NCBI RefSeq assembly: GCF_026210795.1
Contig: NC_089456.1
Location: forward strand, 2,358,501-2,422,500
Direction: 5' to 3'
Length of the DNA stretch: 64,000 nucleotides
DNA from: Rhizophagus irregularis
Lineage: Eukaryota; Glomeromycota; Glomeromycetes; Glomerales; Glomeraceae
The notes under the pieces: model-generated
Seen by the model: only the letters and a program-made list of their open reading frames with translations
Databases searched by the model: none
What the model was told of the DNA's origin: nothing
Made by a program: the position numbers and the translations under genes
Shown: positions 1-11,886 of the stretch, piece by piece
How the letters are laid out: every line of letters begins with the position of its first letter
How positions within the stretch are numbered: position 1 is the first letter of the stretch

Positions 1-251
1 TATAATTACCACTGTTACAATTGCTACAAGTTCCAACTCGAACACGTTAAACGAATTTTCTATATTCATATTGTTCTTTACAATAGTTTACTAATCACCA
101 TGTTCAATCGCTAAATATCTAATTTATATTCATTTAGAACTCCAAATTGGATCAGCTCGGATCGGGTACCCGATCCAACCCGAACTAAAAATCTGGGCCA
201 AGGTCATAATAGGGTTTTGACAACTCCCTTTGAGTTGGATAATTTACAATA

Positions 252-719
252 TTAGGCCAAGTAAAGAAAATTTTTGTTTCTCATGAAAAATAATTCTCAA
301 ATCTGACCCGGCCGTCCGGAAAAAAAAAATTATTTTAAAAATTTAGCCGGTGAAAATAAATTTTTCCACCCGGCGACCCGGGCAAAAAAAAATTATAATT
401 TTTTTTTTACCCCTTAAATTACGATTGGACAAAATGTAAACTTTATATTTCTTTTTTTTTTTAACAAAAATTTTATAGATTTTTTAATAAAAATTTATAG
501 TTTTTCTTTCTTTATACTCAATCTAGTAAACGAAAAAAAGCAAAAAAAGATTAATATATAAATTAATAATTTAATAACAATATGTAATAGTATTAATAAT
601 TCAAACAATAAGTGATATTTTACACCCGGCCGGTGTCACACGACTAAAAAATAAAATTTTTTTCTTTTTCGTAACATTTATATGCATGAGAAATGAAAAT
701 TTTTATTTACTTGGCATAA
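252..719. mobile_element. Short inverted-repeat element (MITE-like)
   Basis: Bases 252-284 and 685-719 are inverted repeats of about 34 bases with roughly 80% identity; both contain GCCAAGTAAA near the outer edge and a CATGAGAAA-type inner edge. The interior is AT-rich with a few GC-rich patches (CCCGGC, CGGCCGG) and no open frame. This structure fits a non-autonomous DNA transposon. No clear target-site duplication is visible, so the superfamily is not assigned. Confidence 0.55.
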
Positions 720-928
720 GATTAACACAAAATACAATGTAACTTTTACTTTGTTGCAATTTTATAACATATTACAATTCATTCATAAAAAATACATTTC
801 AATAAAATATCATATCTGTAGTAATGTTGAAGAAAATAAATAGTAAATAATAAAGAAATTTATGCCTTCCTTTCTTTTATTCAGTTGCTTTTATCTATAA
901 GTGAAAAATAAATTATTAAATAATATTA

Positions 929-2722
929 TTAATAAATTAAACCATATAAACTGAAATAAGTACCTAGGTCTAGTTTAGTAAAATCTATTGCTTCTATTGA
1001 TTCTATAATATAAAATAAAAATAATTATATGCATCAAATAAAATATTTAAAAAATGCTTTTGTAAAGTAAATTAGGAAATTAATTACCTGAATATTCTAC
1101 AAATGAATCATCATCCTTGTAATCAATAGCATTTTTTGGTTCTGGAAGATTTTTAAAATCTAAAAGCCTACTCGTGTAAACTGCTTGAGGATTTGTAGTA
1201 TATGAAAGAGTAGGTCCAGTATATAATAATGAAGAAGAAGTTAACTTCTCATTAATTTTATATGTTTCTTCAACTTGCTTATCGATCTCATTTTCATTAT
1301 CATTATATACTAATTCATCAAATATCTTGTATAACTTGTTATGTAATTCATTTGCTTTAGGTCGTTTTAAAGGATCAGCATCCCAACATTGTTTAATTAC
1401 CGTATTTTGCGGTAAGTAAGCACCCCCCGAAAGTAAGCACCCCTGGCCAGAATTATGGCGATTTTGGCCAAAATTATGAGGATCTTGGCCGGCATCAAGT
1501 GCAAAAATGGGGTGCTTATATACCGCAAAATACGGTATGTTTAAAATTAATTGAGGAATTTTATAATTTGATTTTGGCCTAAGTCCTTGGCAAATGCTAA
1601 TAGCTAAGAATTTATCATGAGTAATATCATGGTAAGAAGGAAGCCCTGTACAGATTTCATATGCAATAATTCCAAAACCATAAATATCACTTTCTTGAGT
1701 GTATACTTTTCCTCTTAAAACTTCTGGTGCTACATAGGGTAATACTCCATGTAGTACTTTACATTCATTTTGAGATGATTTAACATTTGCTGGTCGACAT
1801 AATCCTAAATCAGTAATAAAAGTAAATTCGCTGTCTTTTAATATATTACCACAATGAAAATCACGATGAATTAACCCATTTTGATGAATATAAGCGAGGC
1901 CTTGTGCAATTTCTTGTAAAATATCCAACTTTTCATTCCATCTTATTGAATTAAAACTATTATTTAAATATTGTCTTAAACTACCATCTTTTGCATATCC
2001 CATTACTATCATAAAATTTCTAGATTCTGGATCTTTAGTAATGCCATAACAACGTATTATATTAATTGTATGTTCTGTAAAAAACATATGTGTTTCAATC
2101 TAAAACAGAATCCATAATAATAATAATTAATAGATAGTTTAACATTTATAATAGGACAATATCTTGAATTATACACAAATAAGTAACTTACTTCTCTTAA
2201 AAAATCGGATGTAATATCTTGAGAATTATGTAAACATTTTAAAACAACTGGAAAATTCTCATAACCCCTACAAAAAGCTTTACTTCTTGTCCATTTATTA
2301 TTCTCAAAATCCCAACTTTTTATCCATCCATCTTTCCAAATTGCTTTATAAATAGTTCCAAATCCTCCTTTTGTCAAGTATTCAATATTTTCAAATCTAT
2401 CATATTCAATCCATTCTAAAACGTGATAATAATTTTTAGCTTTAAGTTGTGTTTTTTGAATAACCTTATCAACTTCATGATTTCCACTAGTCCAATTTTT
2501 GAAATTTTGTTGAAAATTCTTAGCATTACATAAATTACACCAAGTATAATCAGTTTTAGGCTGCTTACATTCCTTGCATAAACCATTTTTTTTATAATGT
2601 TCTTTTAATTCTTCATTTAGTATTAACTCATTAATTAACAAATTTTGTTCTTCAGTTAGGTGCCAACGGTCAAAATCTTTTATTTGCTCAAGTACATCAT
2701 CGGTAAGCATAAATTCTTCCAT
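929..2722 (-). CDS. Zinc-ribbon protein kinase (TKL-like), three exons, with exonised transposon
   Basis: Predicted Ser/Thr (TKL-like) kinase of 538 residues. Exons on the minus strand are 2722-2192, 2099-1088 and 1002-929, joined at GTAAGT/TTTTAG and GTAATT/TATAG sites with the frame kept; the paralogue at 5966-7586 has the same introns. A CxxC...WCxxC zinc-ribbon-like motif (C49, C52, C62, C65) precedes the kinase domain. The domain has a GGFGTIYKA loop (119-127), lysine K162 in VVLK, HRDFHCGN (D257, N262), DLG (D274) and an APE motif near 301-303, so catalytic residues are present. The short last exon encodes a SIEAIDFTKLDLG-type tail typical of this family. About 46 residues from position 364 are a transposon insertion between kinase subdomains IX and XI; folding may suffer. 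The start at 2722 matches the paralogue. Physiological substrate unknown. Confidence 0.85.
1398..1537. mobile_element. 136-bp Tc1/mariner-type MITE inside kinase exon
   Basis: The element runs 1400-1535, flanked by TA at 1398-1399 and 1536-1537. Counting the flanking TA, its ends are perfect 17-base inverted repeats (TACCGTATTTTGCGGTA and its complement). The inner edge continues the inversion with AGCACCCC and GGGGTGCT. The paralogous kinase lacks the block, so the empty site is visible. Insertion plus TA duplication adds 138 bases, exactly 46 codons, and no stop arises. TA duplication suggests the Tc1/mariner superfamily. Confidence 0.85.
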
Positions 2723-2778
2723 ATTGGATTAATAAATGTGATTTCAATTTTATGTCTAGACAGAGTAAAAAAGATTTA

Positions 2779-2798
2779 TTTTTTTTTTAAAAAAAAAA
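2779..2798. promoter_or_regulatory. T10A10 tract upstream of kinase gene
   Basis: A perfect T10A10 block lies 57 bases upstream of the start codon of the minus-strand kinase. The paralogue at 5966 has a T13A10 block 31 bases upstream of its start. Poly(dA:dT) tracts exclude nucleosomes in fungal promoters, so a promoter role is plausible but inferred. Confidence 0.5.
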
Positions 2799-2859
2799 GG
2801 CGCTTTTTAAAACGTATTACAGTTGCACAGCAGCGATTTACGTCAAAACAATAGTGTTC

Positions 2860-3689
2860 AAGAAGTCAGCTGATGATCACAAAAATCACAAACAAAATAC
2901 TTGTTTCACGAAAAAAAAGCTTTGTCGATCATCCAAAATATTATTGCTTTATTGAAATTTTAAAAATACAGTACAGTCAATCAATATCATTATAAGCAAC
3001 AACGTGTATTAAAAATTATGATAATTAGAATCGTGTTAAAATTGTTAGATTAAAAAATGTATTAATCCAACAAGTTGCCTTAGTCTCTGACAAGGCGTTT
3101 CTAACTGTTTAATGTGAGGCAATAATTTGAAATGAATAATACTAATAAATAACTATACATTGTATTAAGAAAAGTCAAATTTTGTATTTATAAAATGAAT
3201 ATTTTTAGTGAGATCATATAGTTTGCCAAACCATTGATAAATCCACCATTGGATTTGACTTGACATAATACAGATACTGCTGATGACATATTTTTTTCTT
3301 AAAAAAAAAAAATTCTAAAGCAGTATGAATTGTATTTATTTTTATTTACTAGCAGGCACATGTTGCTTCGCATTGGGACCAATGAGTTTGTTTAAATAGA
3401 AAAATTTAGTATTATAATGTAATACAAAGTAAATTAAAGCATTTTTTTTGTTTATAATTACTAAATATTTAATATGGTAATAATTTTTAACAAAAAATAA
3501 CAAAATGATATGTATTAATGATATAAATTATATTTATAATAATGTATGATTTGATGTTTGAGTGTAGAATGTAATTTTCAAAAAAAACTTTAATATTATA
3601 AAAATACTACAAATATTTTTATTATTTGATTATAAATTTTATAATTTATTTTATATTACGTCATTCTTAAACTTATAACCAACTTAGGG
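2860..3689. other. Gene-poor intergenic stretch
   Basis: AT-rich sequence with many stops in all frames and a T/A tract near 3285-3311. I see no gene, RNA or clear repeat here. Confidence 0.5.
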
Positions 3690-4010
3690 AAATATTTGAA
3701 CAATTAAATGTATTAGAATCTGTTCATTTCATTTATTATTATTCTTATTAATTTAGCTAAATCATTTGAATTAAAATCTTTATTCAAAAATCTGGTGATT
3801 ATTTAGAGAATTTCGGATATGGATTTGGTTATAATAATCTATTATTAAATTAACAATTTCTTCAATTAATTAATTATAAAATATTGTAAAAAATATCAAT
3901 TTTTTTAATTTTATGAATTTGAAAATCTAACTATTTATCAGCGTTTAATTTAATTGAAAAAATCTTAATTATCTGTCGGTCAATTTTCCTATATATTATA
4001 TTGATTTTTT
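3690..4010 (+). pseudogene. F-box/LRR-like gene fragment
   Basis: Translation in shifting frames gives pieces EQLNVLESVHF, ELKSL, QKSGDYLENFG and IIKYCKK in the order seen in the central and C-terminal part of the F-box-like proteins at 23926, 27307 and 50653. Stops and frameshifts are frequent and the F-box end is absent. This is a decayed 3' fragment of that family. Confidence 0.75.
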
Positions 4011-5912
4011 TTAAAAAATAATAATTTTGTAAATATATTTAATATTATAATATAATAATAATAAAAAATTGAAGGAAAAAGAAAAAAAATAAAAAAAAAT
4101 TTGGGGGAAAGAAAGGATAAAGAAAGAAATCAGTTTAAAAAAGGGAAATTTCCAAAAAAAGGGAATTCGAAAAAAAAATAAGTACTCTGAAAATAAAGGA
4201 CAATATTTTGGCCCAAAAAAAAAATAATACAGAAAAAAAATCAAAAAAATAATATAAAAAGAATCAGTCTTAAAAGACTGAAACAATAGGATTATTTAAT
4301 AAAAAAAAAATCTCAGTTTAAAAAAAAATGAAAGATTTAAAAGACGTTTTTTTTTTAAAAAAAAAAATTGGATAAAAAAATTAATAATCAAAAAAAATTC
4401 AGGTAAAATTTCATTAACTGAAATTGGATTAGTTCATATGGATTGAATAATTCTTGACCATATAATTATATGGCATGGGATTTCAAGTTATGGAGACTTA
4501 ATCCAAATGTCAGACAAATTTTTTATTTATATATATTTATCAAAAAATTTATTATAGATTTAATTACAAAATTATTAATATTGTTATATATCCATATTAA
4601 ATTATACTAAAAAAAAATTTTCACACAAATTTATCGACTAGAAAAATCTTACTAAACATCAAAAAGCCGTAGGACATAGTCCTAATCCGATTATAGTACT
4701 TGACACAATCCAAAAAAAATAAACAAAATTTTTTGAGTTAAAAAATAACATCATAGTTAATGATTTTTTTTATTTTTATTTCAAAAATTTTAATTAAAAA
4801 GAAAAAAGGAATGAGAAAAAATTTTGGTTTAACCGAAAGAAAGAATAATAATAAGAAGAGGGTTAAAGAATTAATAAAAAAGACTAAAAAAGTTTCGGTC
4901 AATAAAAAAAATTATTATTATAGAAATGGTTAGTCGTGGTGACTAAGAGATCAGAAATGACTGCAAATAAAATACATTTAATAAGAAAATTATATTGTTC
5001 TGTTAGTATTAATCAGTTAAAATTTTAATCAATCGGAAATGAAGATTGGTTATTGTCAGTTAATTATGATATGATAAATACGAGACGCAAGAATATCACA
5101 CTTTTCAATGTTACGAAATTCAAATTATCTTTCGTAATTGTATGTTGATCATTTTAATAATTTGTTTTATTTAATTGTTTTGATTATTTGAAAAAAAATC
5201 TTTCGTAACTGTATGTTGATCATGTGACTTCTGACAAAAAATCTATAATATACTAAAATTAACCGTTACGTTTAGATTAACCTGTATAAATTAATTTTGA
5301 ATTGCTGATCTGTATTCTTTATAGCTAAGACCCGCTTGATCAGCAAGTCTATTGCTATATCTAATCCAATTCCAGTTAATGAAATTTTAATCATTCGAAC
5401 CGAATTGAATTCTTTCAGTTCCCTTTTTTTTAATTTTCTTTTTTTTTCTTTGAATCGATCTTTTACTTTCAGTTCTTTCTTTTTTTTTAAGTTTTCTCTT
5501 TTCTTTTTCGAACCTTTTTCCTTTTTCTTTTCCTTTTTTTTCCCCTCTTTTTCGGTTCATTTATCGGAATTTTCCCAGAAAATTTTTTATAGGGTTGTTA
5601 TTAGTAGTTTCTTCAAGTCTAAGAACAGTAATCTGTCAATATAATGGTAACAACAAATGACACTAATAAAGTATTAACTTTGGTCAAGATGAAAGATAAA
5701 TTATTTTTTTTTTTTGTGAAATTTTGTATTACAGAATATTTTATTTAATTTCTGTGTTCTGTCAGAATCTAATTCCTTAAAATTTATTCGTTGACTTTTG
5801 TTGATCACCAGATCATCAGCTGATTTATCACAAACTACTTGTTTGACCCAAATTAAAATAAGATTTGTCGATCGCTGCTGTACAACTGTAATACGTTTTA
5901 TAAGGCTGAGGA
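4011..5912. other. Low-complexity intergenic region
   Basis: Long A- and T-rich runs dominate, including an AAAAAG-rich patch near 4060-4290, a T10A11 tract at 4347-4367 and a T/C-rich patch near 5410-5560. The open frames here (Phe/Ser-rich or Lys-rich) are products of composition. No gene is supported. Confidence 0.6.
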
Positions 5913-5935
5913 TTTTTTTTTTTTTAAAAAAAAAA
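5913..5935. promoter_or_regulatory. T13A10 tract upstream of kinase gene
   Basis: Thirteen T followed by ten A, 31 bases before the start codon of the plus-strand kinase. It is positioned like the T10A10 block before the minus-strand paralogue and likely marks the core promoter or 5' leader. Confidence 0.5.
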
Positions 5936-5965
5936 GCCTTTTACTCTGTAAAACATAAAACTGTC

Positions 5966-7586
5966 ATGGAAGAATTTAAGCTTAGTGTTGATGTATTTGA
6001 GCAAATAAAAGATTTTAAACATTGGGATTTAACAGATGAACAAAGTTTGCTAATTGATAAGCTAATATTAAATGAAGAATTAAAAGAACGTTATAAAGAG
6101 AATGGTTTATGCAAAGATTGTAAGCAGCTTAATACTGACGTGATTTGGTGTAAACCATGTAATTCGAAACATTTTCAACAAAATTTCAAAAATTGGACCA
6201 GTGGAAATAATGAAATTGATAAGCTCATTCAAAAAACACAACTTAATGCTAAAGCAGTAACTGAAATTTTAGAGTGGATTGAGTATGATAGATTTGAAAA
6301 TATTGAATATTTGGCCAGAGGAGGATTTGGAACTATTTATAAAGCAATTTGGAAAGATGGTTATATTAGATGTTGGAATTCTGAAGATAATCAATGGAAG
6401 AGAAGCAAATATTGGGATATTGATTATAAAAATTTTCCGGTTGTTTTAAAATGTTTAAATAATTCTCAGGATATTACATCCGAACTTTTAAAAGAAGTAA
6501 GTTACTTATTTGTATAAAATTTTCAAGCTTCTGTTCAATTATAAATGTTTAACTTACTATTATTTATTATTATTATGAATTTTTTTTTAGATTGAATCAT
6601 ATACTGTGATTAATTCATATCCCGTAGCTCGATGTTTTGGCATTACTAAAGATCCAGTGTCTAATAATTTTATGATGGTAATGCAATATGCAAAAGATGG
6701 TAGTTTAAGACAATATTTAAATGATAGATTTAATTCAATAATGTGGAAAGATAAGTTAGATACTTTAGAAAGGATTGCAAAAGGCCTCTATTCTATTCAT
6801 AAAAATGGATTAGTTCATCGTGATTTTCATTGTGGTAATATGTTAAAAGATAGTGAGTATACTTATATTACTGATTTAGGATTATGTCGACCAGCAAATG
6901 TAAAATCTTTTCAAGATGAGTGTAAACAAGTATATGGAGTATTACCTTATGTAGCGCCTGAAGTTTTAAGAGGAAAAGAATATACTCAAGAAAGTGACAT
7001 TTATGCATTTGGAATTATTGCATATGAAGTCTGTACAGGACTTCCTCCTTATCATGATATTGCTCATGATAAAATCTTAGCTATTAGCATTTGTCAAGGG
7101 CTTAGGCCGAAATCTAATTATAAAATTCCTCAACTAATTTTGGACATAATTAAACAATGTTGGGATGCTGATCCTTTAAAACGTCCTAAAGCAGAAGAAT
7201 TACATGATTTATTAGGTGATTTAGAAGATGATTTTATTAATGATAATGAAGCCAAAAAGCAAGCTGAAGAAGCAGATAAAATTAATGAGAAGTTTACTTC
7301 TACATCATTACCATATAATGGTACCACTCTTTCATATACTACAAATCCTCAAGCAGTTTACACGAGTAGAATTTTAGACTTTAAAAATCTTCCAGAACCA
7401 AAAAATGCTGTTGATAACAAAGATGATGATAATTCAATAGGCGGATATTCAGGTAATTAGCAATGAATTAGCTTATTTTATAAAGTGTTCTTGAAATAAT
7501 TTTAATGTACAACTCTTTTTTTTTATTTTCTAGAATCCATAGAAGCAATAGATTTCACAAATCTCAACCTAGGTACTGATTTATAA
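5966..7586 (+). CDS. Zinc-ribbon protein kinase (TKL-like), three exons
   Basis: Intact paralogue of the kinase at 929-2722, 481 residues. Exons are 5966-6496, 6591-7452 and 7534-7586. The first intron starts GTAAGT and ends TTTTTAG in phase 0. The second starts GTAATT and ends TTCTAG; without it the frame stops four bases into the intron, giving a false YSGN end. The start at 5966 aligns with the paralogue, although the frame is open further upstream. A CxxC...WCxxC motif lies near residues 49-65; the kinase domain has GGFGTIYKA, VVLK, HRDFHCGN (D255, N260), DLG (D272), and APE before VLRGKEYTQ. All catalytic residues are present, so an active cytosolic Ser/Thr kinase is likely. Substrate unknown. 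It faces away from its paralogue, with 3.2 kb of low-complexity sequence between. Confidence 0.9.
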
Positions 7587-8217
7587 TAACTTTCTTTTCT
7601 TTAGTTTTTTTTATCTATAAGAATGAATTATTAAAGTAAATTATTAATTATTATTGGTAAAATTAAACATGTAGAAAGTAAGAGAGAAAATTTATAAATA
7701 TTCAGAATATAAATTTCTTTATTTGTATCTATTATTTATTTACTATTTATTTTTTATCACTACAGTATACAGTATGTATTTTATTTGAATATATTTATTA
7801 TGATTGTAATTTTTTAAATAAAGGTTTTATAAATTAAACAGAAAATAGATAATATCATTATGTATGCGTTATACTGTAAAATCATAAAAGTAATAAATTA
7901 TATTTTTATACACTTTATGGTCGCATTTTCAATTTAACATTATATAATTCACAGGTCGAAGTAGGCCCATGTACTACAAATTTCTAGTTTTATTTAATAA
8001 AGAAAGTCTTAGATAATTATTCATTAATAATTTTAATAAAAAAAATCTTATATTTATTAAAGAAATAATTTATTCGATATTTGCAACCGTCATACAAAAA
8101 AAAAAAGGTTTTGCGAATTTTCACTTTCCTCTTAACTAATTATCACACATTTCAATTCTAATTTCATAAAAGGAACATTCATTGTCCGGAGCGTTAGCGA
8201 AGGAACATTCTACTGTA
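7587..8217. other. Gene-poor intergenic stretch
   Basis: AT-rich, stops in every frame. Near 8170-8215 the motif GGAACATTC is repeated twice around a GGAGCGTTAGCGAAGG block, perhaps the edge of a small repeat. Nothing else recognisable. Confidence 0.4.
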
Positions 8218-8487
8218 TTAGTCAGTTTTATGGTAACCCATGCAATTTTCCTTCCTTTTTTTATATTCATTTAATTTTGCTTTTAAATCACCACTTAAAT
8301 TACGTAAATAAATTATAATTTTGTTTAGGAATTGAAAATGGATTTTCCCATATAATAATGGAATTGCTAAACGACACCATAATCTGTTAACTAAATACAT
8401 GAATAAAGTCAAAAAATCATTCATAAAATATTTTATAACTTCATATGTTAATTCAAGTAAATCTGAAAATATTTTTGAATATGGCAT
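8218..8487 (-). pseudogene. Truncated F-box-like gene fragment
   Basis: The N-terminal 89-residue frame matches the start of the local F-box family: a YSKIFSD-LELTYEVIKYF segment, then LVNRLWCRLAIPLL. A one-base loss before LVNRLW and a two-base gain after IPLL disturb the frame, and the LRR-like body is missing. A decayed 5' fragment. Confidence 0.8.
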
Positions 8488-9176
8488 ATTGTAAGCGAAG
8501 AGAGAAAAGGGGGAAATATTAGTGTATCAACATTTTAACTATTGTTTCAAACTGTATAATGTTAATTTCCGCACAATTTGTACGGTGTAACATTTTCAAT
8601 AATAGGGTGGTGATGAAAATTATAATATCAGATACTTTTTTTTATATAATATTATTAGGATCCCGAACAAATCAAAAATATGAAGAGTTTTAAAGATATG
8701 TAGTATTGTTATGTCTTCAGCTATCAAAATAAAACTATCATATGGATAATAATGGATAATACAGTATTAAAAAAATTATCAAATACGCTATCAATAAATG
8801 GTAAATTGATCCTATCAAAAAGAAATTATCAAATTATGTATTTCATATCTTATTTAAGTTTGATGAATTGTACATTTGTGAATGAATTGTGAGCATTAGA
8901 ATGTATTAAAATTGTGCATCGACATAAATTGAATGTTATATGATAAATTGTTTCATACAATTTATCAAAAAAAAAAAAATTAAAATCCATCTAAAAAATA
9001 TCCATATTCCTGTATCACAATTACTCCCGATATTATCACTTATGTCATGATAGGAGTCTCGGATCAACAAGCTGCAGCAGCAATTTAAAGTATATATAAG
9101 GTTTAACCAGTTAGCCGTTCAACAAAATTGTCGATCATTTTCTCATTTCTTTTCTTTTTTTTAAAATTTATAAATT
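8488..9176. other. Intergenic region before BTB gene
   Basis: AT-rich with no supported gene. The last 60 bases carry a pyrimidine-rich, T8-containing leader just before the BTB start codon at 9177, consistent with a promoter or 5' UTR. Confidence 0.4.
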
Positions 9177-10659
9177 ATGGATGATAATAATCTTTTACCA
9201 AAATTATTTCAAAATTTACTTGAAATTTTAAATGATGAAGAATATTATGATGTTACTATTGAAGTTGGTAATGATCCTTATATAAAGATATTTCGTGCTC
9301 ATATGGGTATCTTACATTATCGTTCCACGTATCTACGAAGAATGTTATCAACCAATAAAAAGAATAATGATGGGACTTTAGTTCATATAAAATTACCAAA
9401 TATTTTACCTGAAATTTTTCAAATAATCTTAAGGTAATAATTAAAATTAAATTAAAATTACAAAATGAATATACTGTATAACAACATATTTAAATTTACA
9501 CTTTTTTATCTTTTTAGATATATTTATAGTGGAAGAATTTCCTTGGAGGAATATGATACTTTGGATATAATTAAAATCTTGATTGCCGGAAGTGAACTTG
9601 GTCTTCAAGAATTAATCACTTATATACAATCCTTCTTGATTAAAACTAAGGCAAATTGGATGGAACAAAATTTTAATTTGATATATCAAACATGCTTTGA
9701 GAACAATTCTTTCTTGGAACTTCAAAATTTTTGTGCTAATTTAACCTTCGAAGAGCCAGATAAGATATTCAAATCTTTAAATTTTGCTTCAATTCCAGAA
9801 AAACTTTTGATCACAATTATTCAAAGTGATAATCTTCAAATGGAAGAAATTCAAGTATGGAAGTATGTGCTTAAATGGGGACTTGCTCAAAACCCAGAAC
9901 TTTCTTCGGATCCTTCAAATTTTTCAAAAGAAGATTTTAATACTTTGAAAAATAGTTTACATAATTGTATTCCGTTTATTAGATTCTATAATTTAACTTC
10001 TGATGAATTTTCAAAAGAAATATTACCTTATAAAAAAGTTTTTCCAAAAGAATTATATAAAGATTTATTAAAATATTTTTTGGATTCTAACAATCAATCA
10101 ATTAAACAATCAAAAACTCGTATGACTGCTAAAGAAAAATAATATTGATTCCAAAATCATTACAACTCAACATGCTGAATTAATCTCGAAATGGATCGAT
10201 AGATTAAAAATTACGGATGAGATAAAAACTGCGTACAAATTCAATTTGTTACTGCGTGGATCTCGTGATGGATTTACAGCTGAAAAATTTCATAAAATCT
10301 GTGATAATCAGTCTAATACTATAACAATTGTTAAAGTGAAAGATAGTACTGAAATTCTTGGGGGATATAATCCAATTGAATGGAAATCTAATAACGATGG
10401 TAATTTTGGCACTACTAACGATAGTTTTATATTTTCTTTTAAGAGTGATGATATTAAAAGACATATTTTAAGTCGCGTGAAAAATGAAAAATATGCTATA
10501 TACTGCTATAGTCATATTTGTTTGGTATTTGGTTATTTTAACCTTTATTTAGTTGGGAGCATTGGGCGTTGTGATAATAATTATTACGAAAAGCAAATCA
10601 GAGAATCTACTGAATATTTTTCTGTGGAAGAATATGAAGTATTTCAAATTCTAAATTAA
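9177..10659 (+). CDS. BTB-BACK-TLDc domain protein, frameshifted
   Basis: Family members are thought to be substrate adaptors for Cul3 ubiquitin ligases, with a C-terminal TLDc domain of the oxidation-resistance type. Exon 1 is 9177-9433, the intron 9434-9517 (GTAATA...TTTTTAG), exon 2 9518-10659; the junction rebuilds Arg before YIYSGRISLEEYD. The BTB part includes YYDVTIEV, FRAHMGILHYRSTYLRRML and LPEIFQIILRYIYSG. The BACK part includes LITYIQSFL and VWKYVLKWG. After the TAA stop at 10140-10142, near a run of A, the next frame opens at NIDSKIITTQHAELISKWID and continues through a TLDc domain (FKSDDIKRHILSRV, EEYEVFQILN) to the stop at 10659. One inserted base (or two lost) explains this. 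It may be a recent pseudogene or a homopolymer error; spliced without repair it makes BTB-BACK only. Confidence 0.8.
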
Positions 10660-10961
10660 AACCAATTTTGCAATAGTGGATATTAATTTTTTTTCTTTTT
10701 ATTGTTTACTATTCGTTTTATTACCGTATTCACCATATTTATATAAATTGATTGAAATGTATTAAATATAAAATTAATTAATCACTTTACTTAGATATGA
10801 TCTTTTCTACTTATCTTTATCAAGCTTAGAATGCTAACTTGTTTACTTTACAAAATCCCTGATTTAGCCAGAAATTTACATTCATAAATGATTAATTTTG
10901 ATTAAAATTTTTCTATAAATAATGTTATAATGTTTTAAACAAAAAAAATATATAGTATATT

Positions 10962-11185
10962 TAGTGCTTCGATCCGGATGAAAACTTGAATATTTTCATG
11001 TGAAGATTATGGCTGAGAAAGATTATGAATTTCAGATTTAAACAAACTATAATTTAAACCAACATTAAAGTATTATTATCCCAAAAATTTATACTAATTC
11101 TGGCCAAACTCATAGTGCCAGCGAAATTTAATGAAATTCAATCCGGATGAAAATCCGGATAAAACCGCTACGGATCGAAGCACTA
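10962..11185. mobile_element. hAT-like MITE with perfect 8-bp target duplication
   Basis: Ends are inverted repeats TAGTGCTTCGATCCG and its complement. The element is flanked on both sides by the identical octamer AGTATATT (10954-10961 and 11186-11193). Eight-base duplications and a TAGNG terminus are typical of the hAT superfamily. The 224-bp interior has no open frame; further CCGGAT motifs occur near both ends. Confidence 0.9.
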
Positions 11186-11193
11186 AGTATATT

Positions 11194-11880
11194 TTCCAAA
11201 CACATTAGATTAAAATTCTAAAAATCTTATTAATAATTGAATTAAGTTCATCATATGGAAAATTGAAATGTTGCTATTTTAGAGATTATTATCTGAACCT
11301 CATGCTCGATCTGTCATTTTTTGTATATATAAGAAATAATGATAAAGATCATCTGACGGATAGTTTTTGGATTGAACAAAATATTATATATTATTATTCA
11401 ATAATGTAAAATTTATTTTCATAATATTATTATTTTTGAATAATAATTATTATTGTAATGGTTAAAAATTTTTATTATAAATTTATTATTGATAATTTAT
11501 ATATTTAATAATTTTAATTACTTTATTATATAATTATTTAAATTACAAACTAAGAATCTTGTAATCAGGGTTGGGAAATGTATTGTACTGAGTTTTTTTA
11601 GTACAAGTACGTTTTTATATAAATTGTAGAGGTATTTTTAATCATATATACCCTGTTTTAAATGGTCCAATGATTTGATTTTGATGAAATTAAGCTCATT
11701 AGATTCGTGGAATTTAATAGTAGTTATTTTATCATGAATGGATCAATATTGACAGAGTTAGCATTTAAAGCTTTATATATAAATTATTAAATATATGGTA
11801 TTTAAAATTTAAGTACAATGTACTAACTGTACTGTACTGTACTATTAAGTTGCTTTAAAAAGAAATCTTAATTATTTAAG
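11194..11880. other. Gene-poor intergenic stretch
   Basis: AT-rich, including a run of TGTACTG/TGTACT motifs near 11815-11845. No gene or RNA recognised. Confidence 0.4.
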
Positions 11881-11886
11881 AACTTA

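Noticed and set aside
4011-4286. 91-codon frame on the minus strand
   Set aside because: Phe/Leu/Ile-rich translation of A-rich low-complexity DNA; no motif and no family likeness.
5336-5644. 102-codon frame, Phe/Ser-rich
   Set aside because: Comes from a T/C-rich tract; composition explains it.
5798-5965. Upstream extension of the kinase at 5966 to an ATG at 5798
   Set aside because: It would translate the T13A10 tract; the paralogue starts at the MEEF position.
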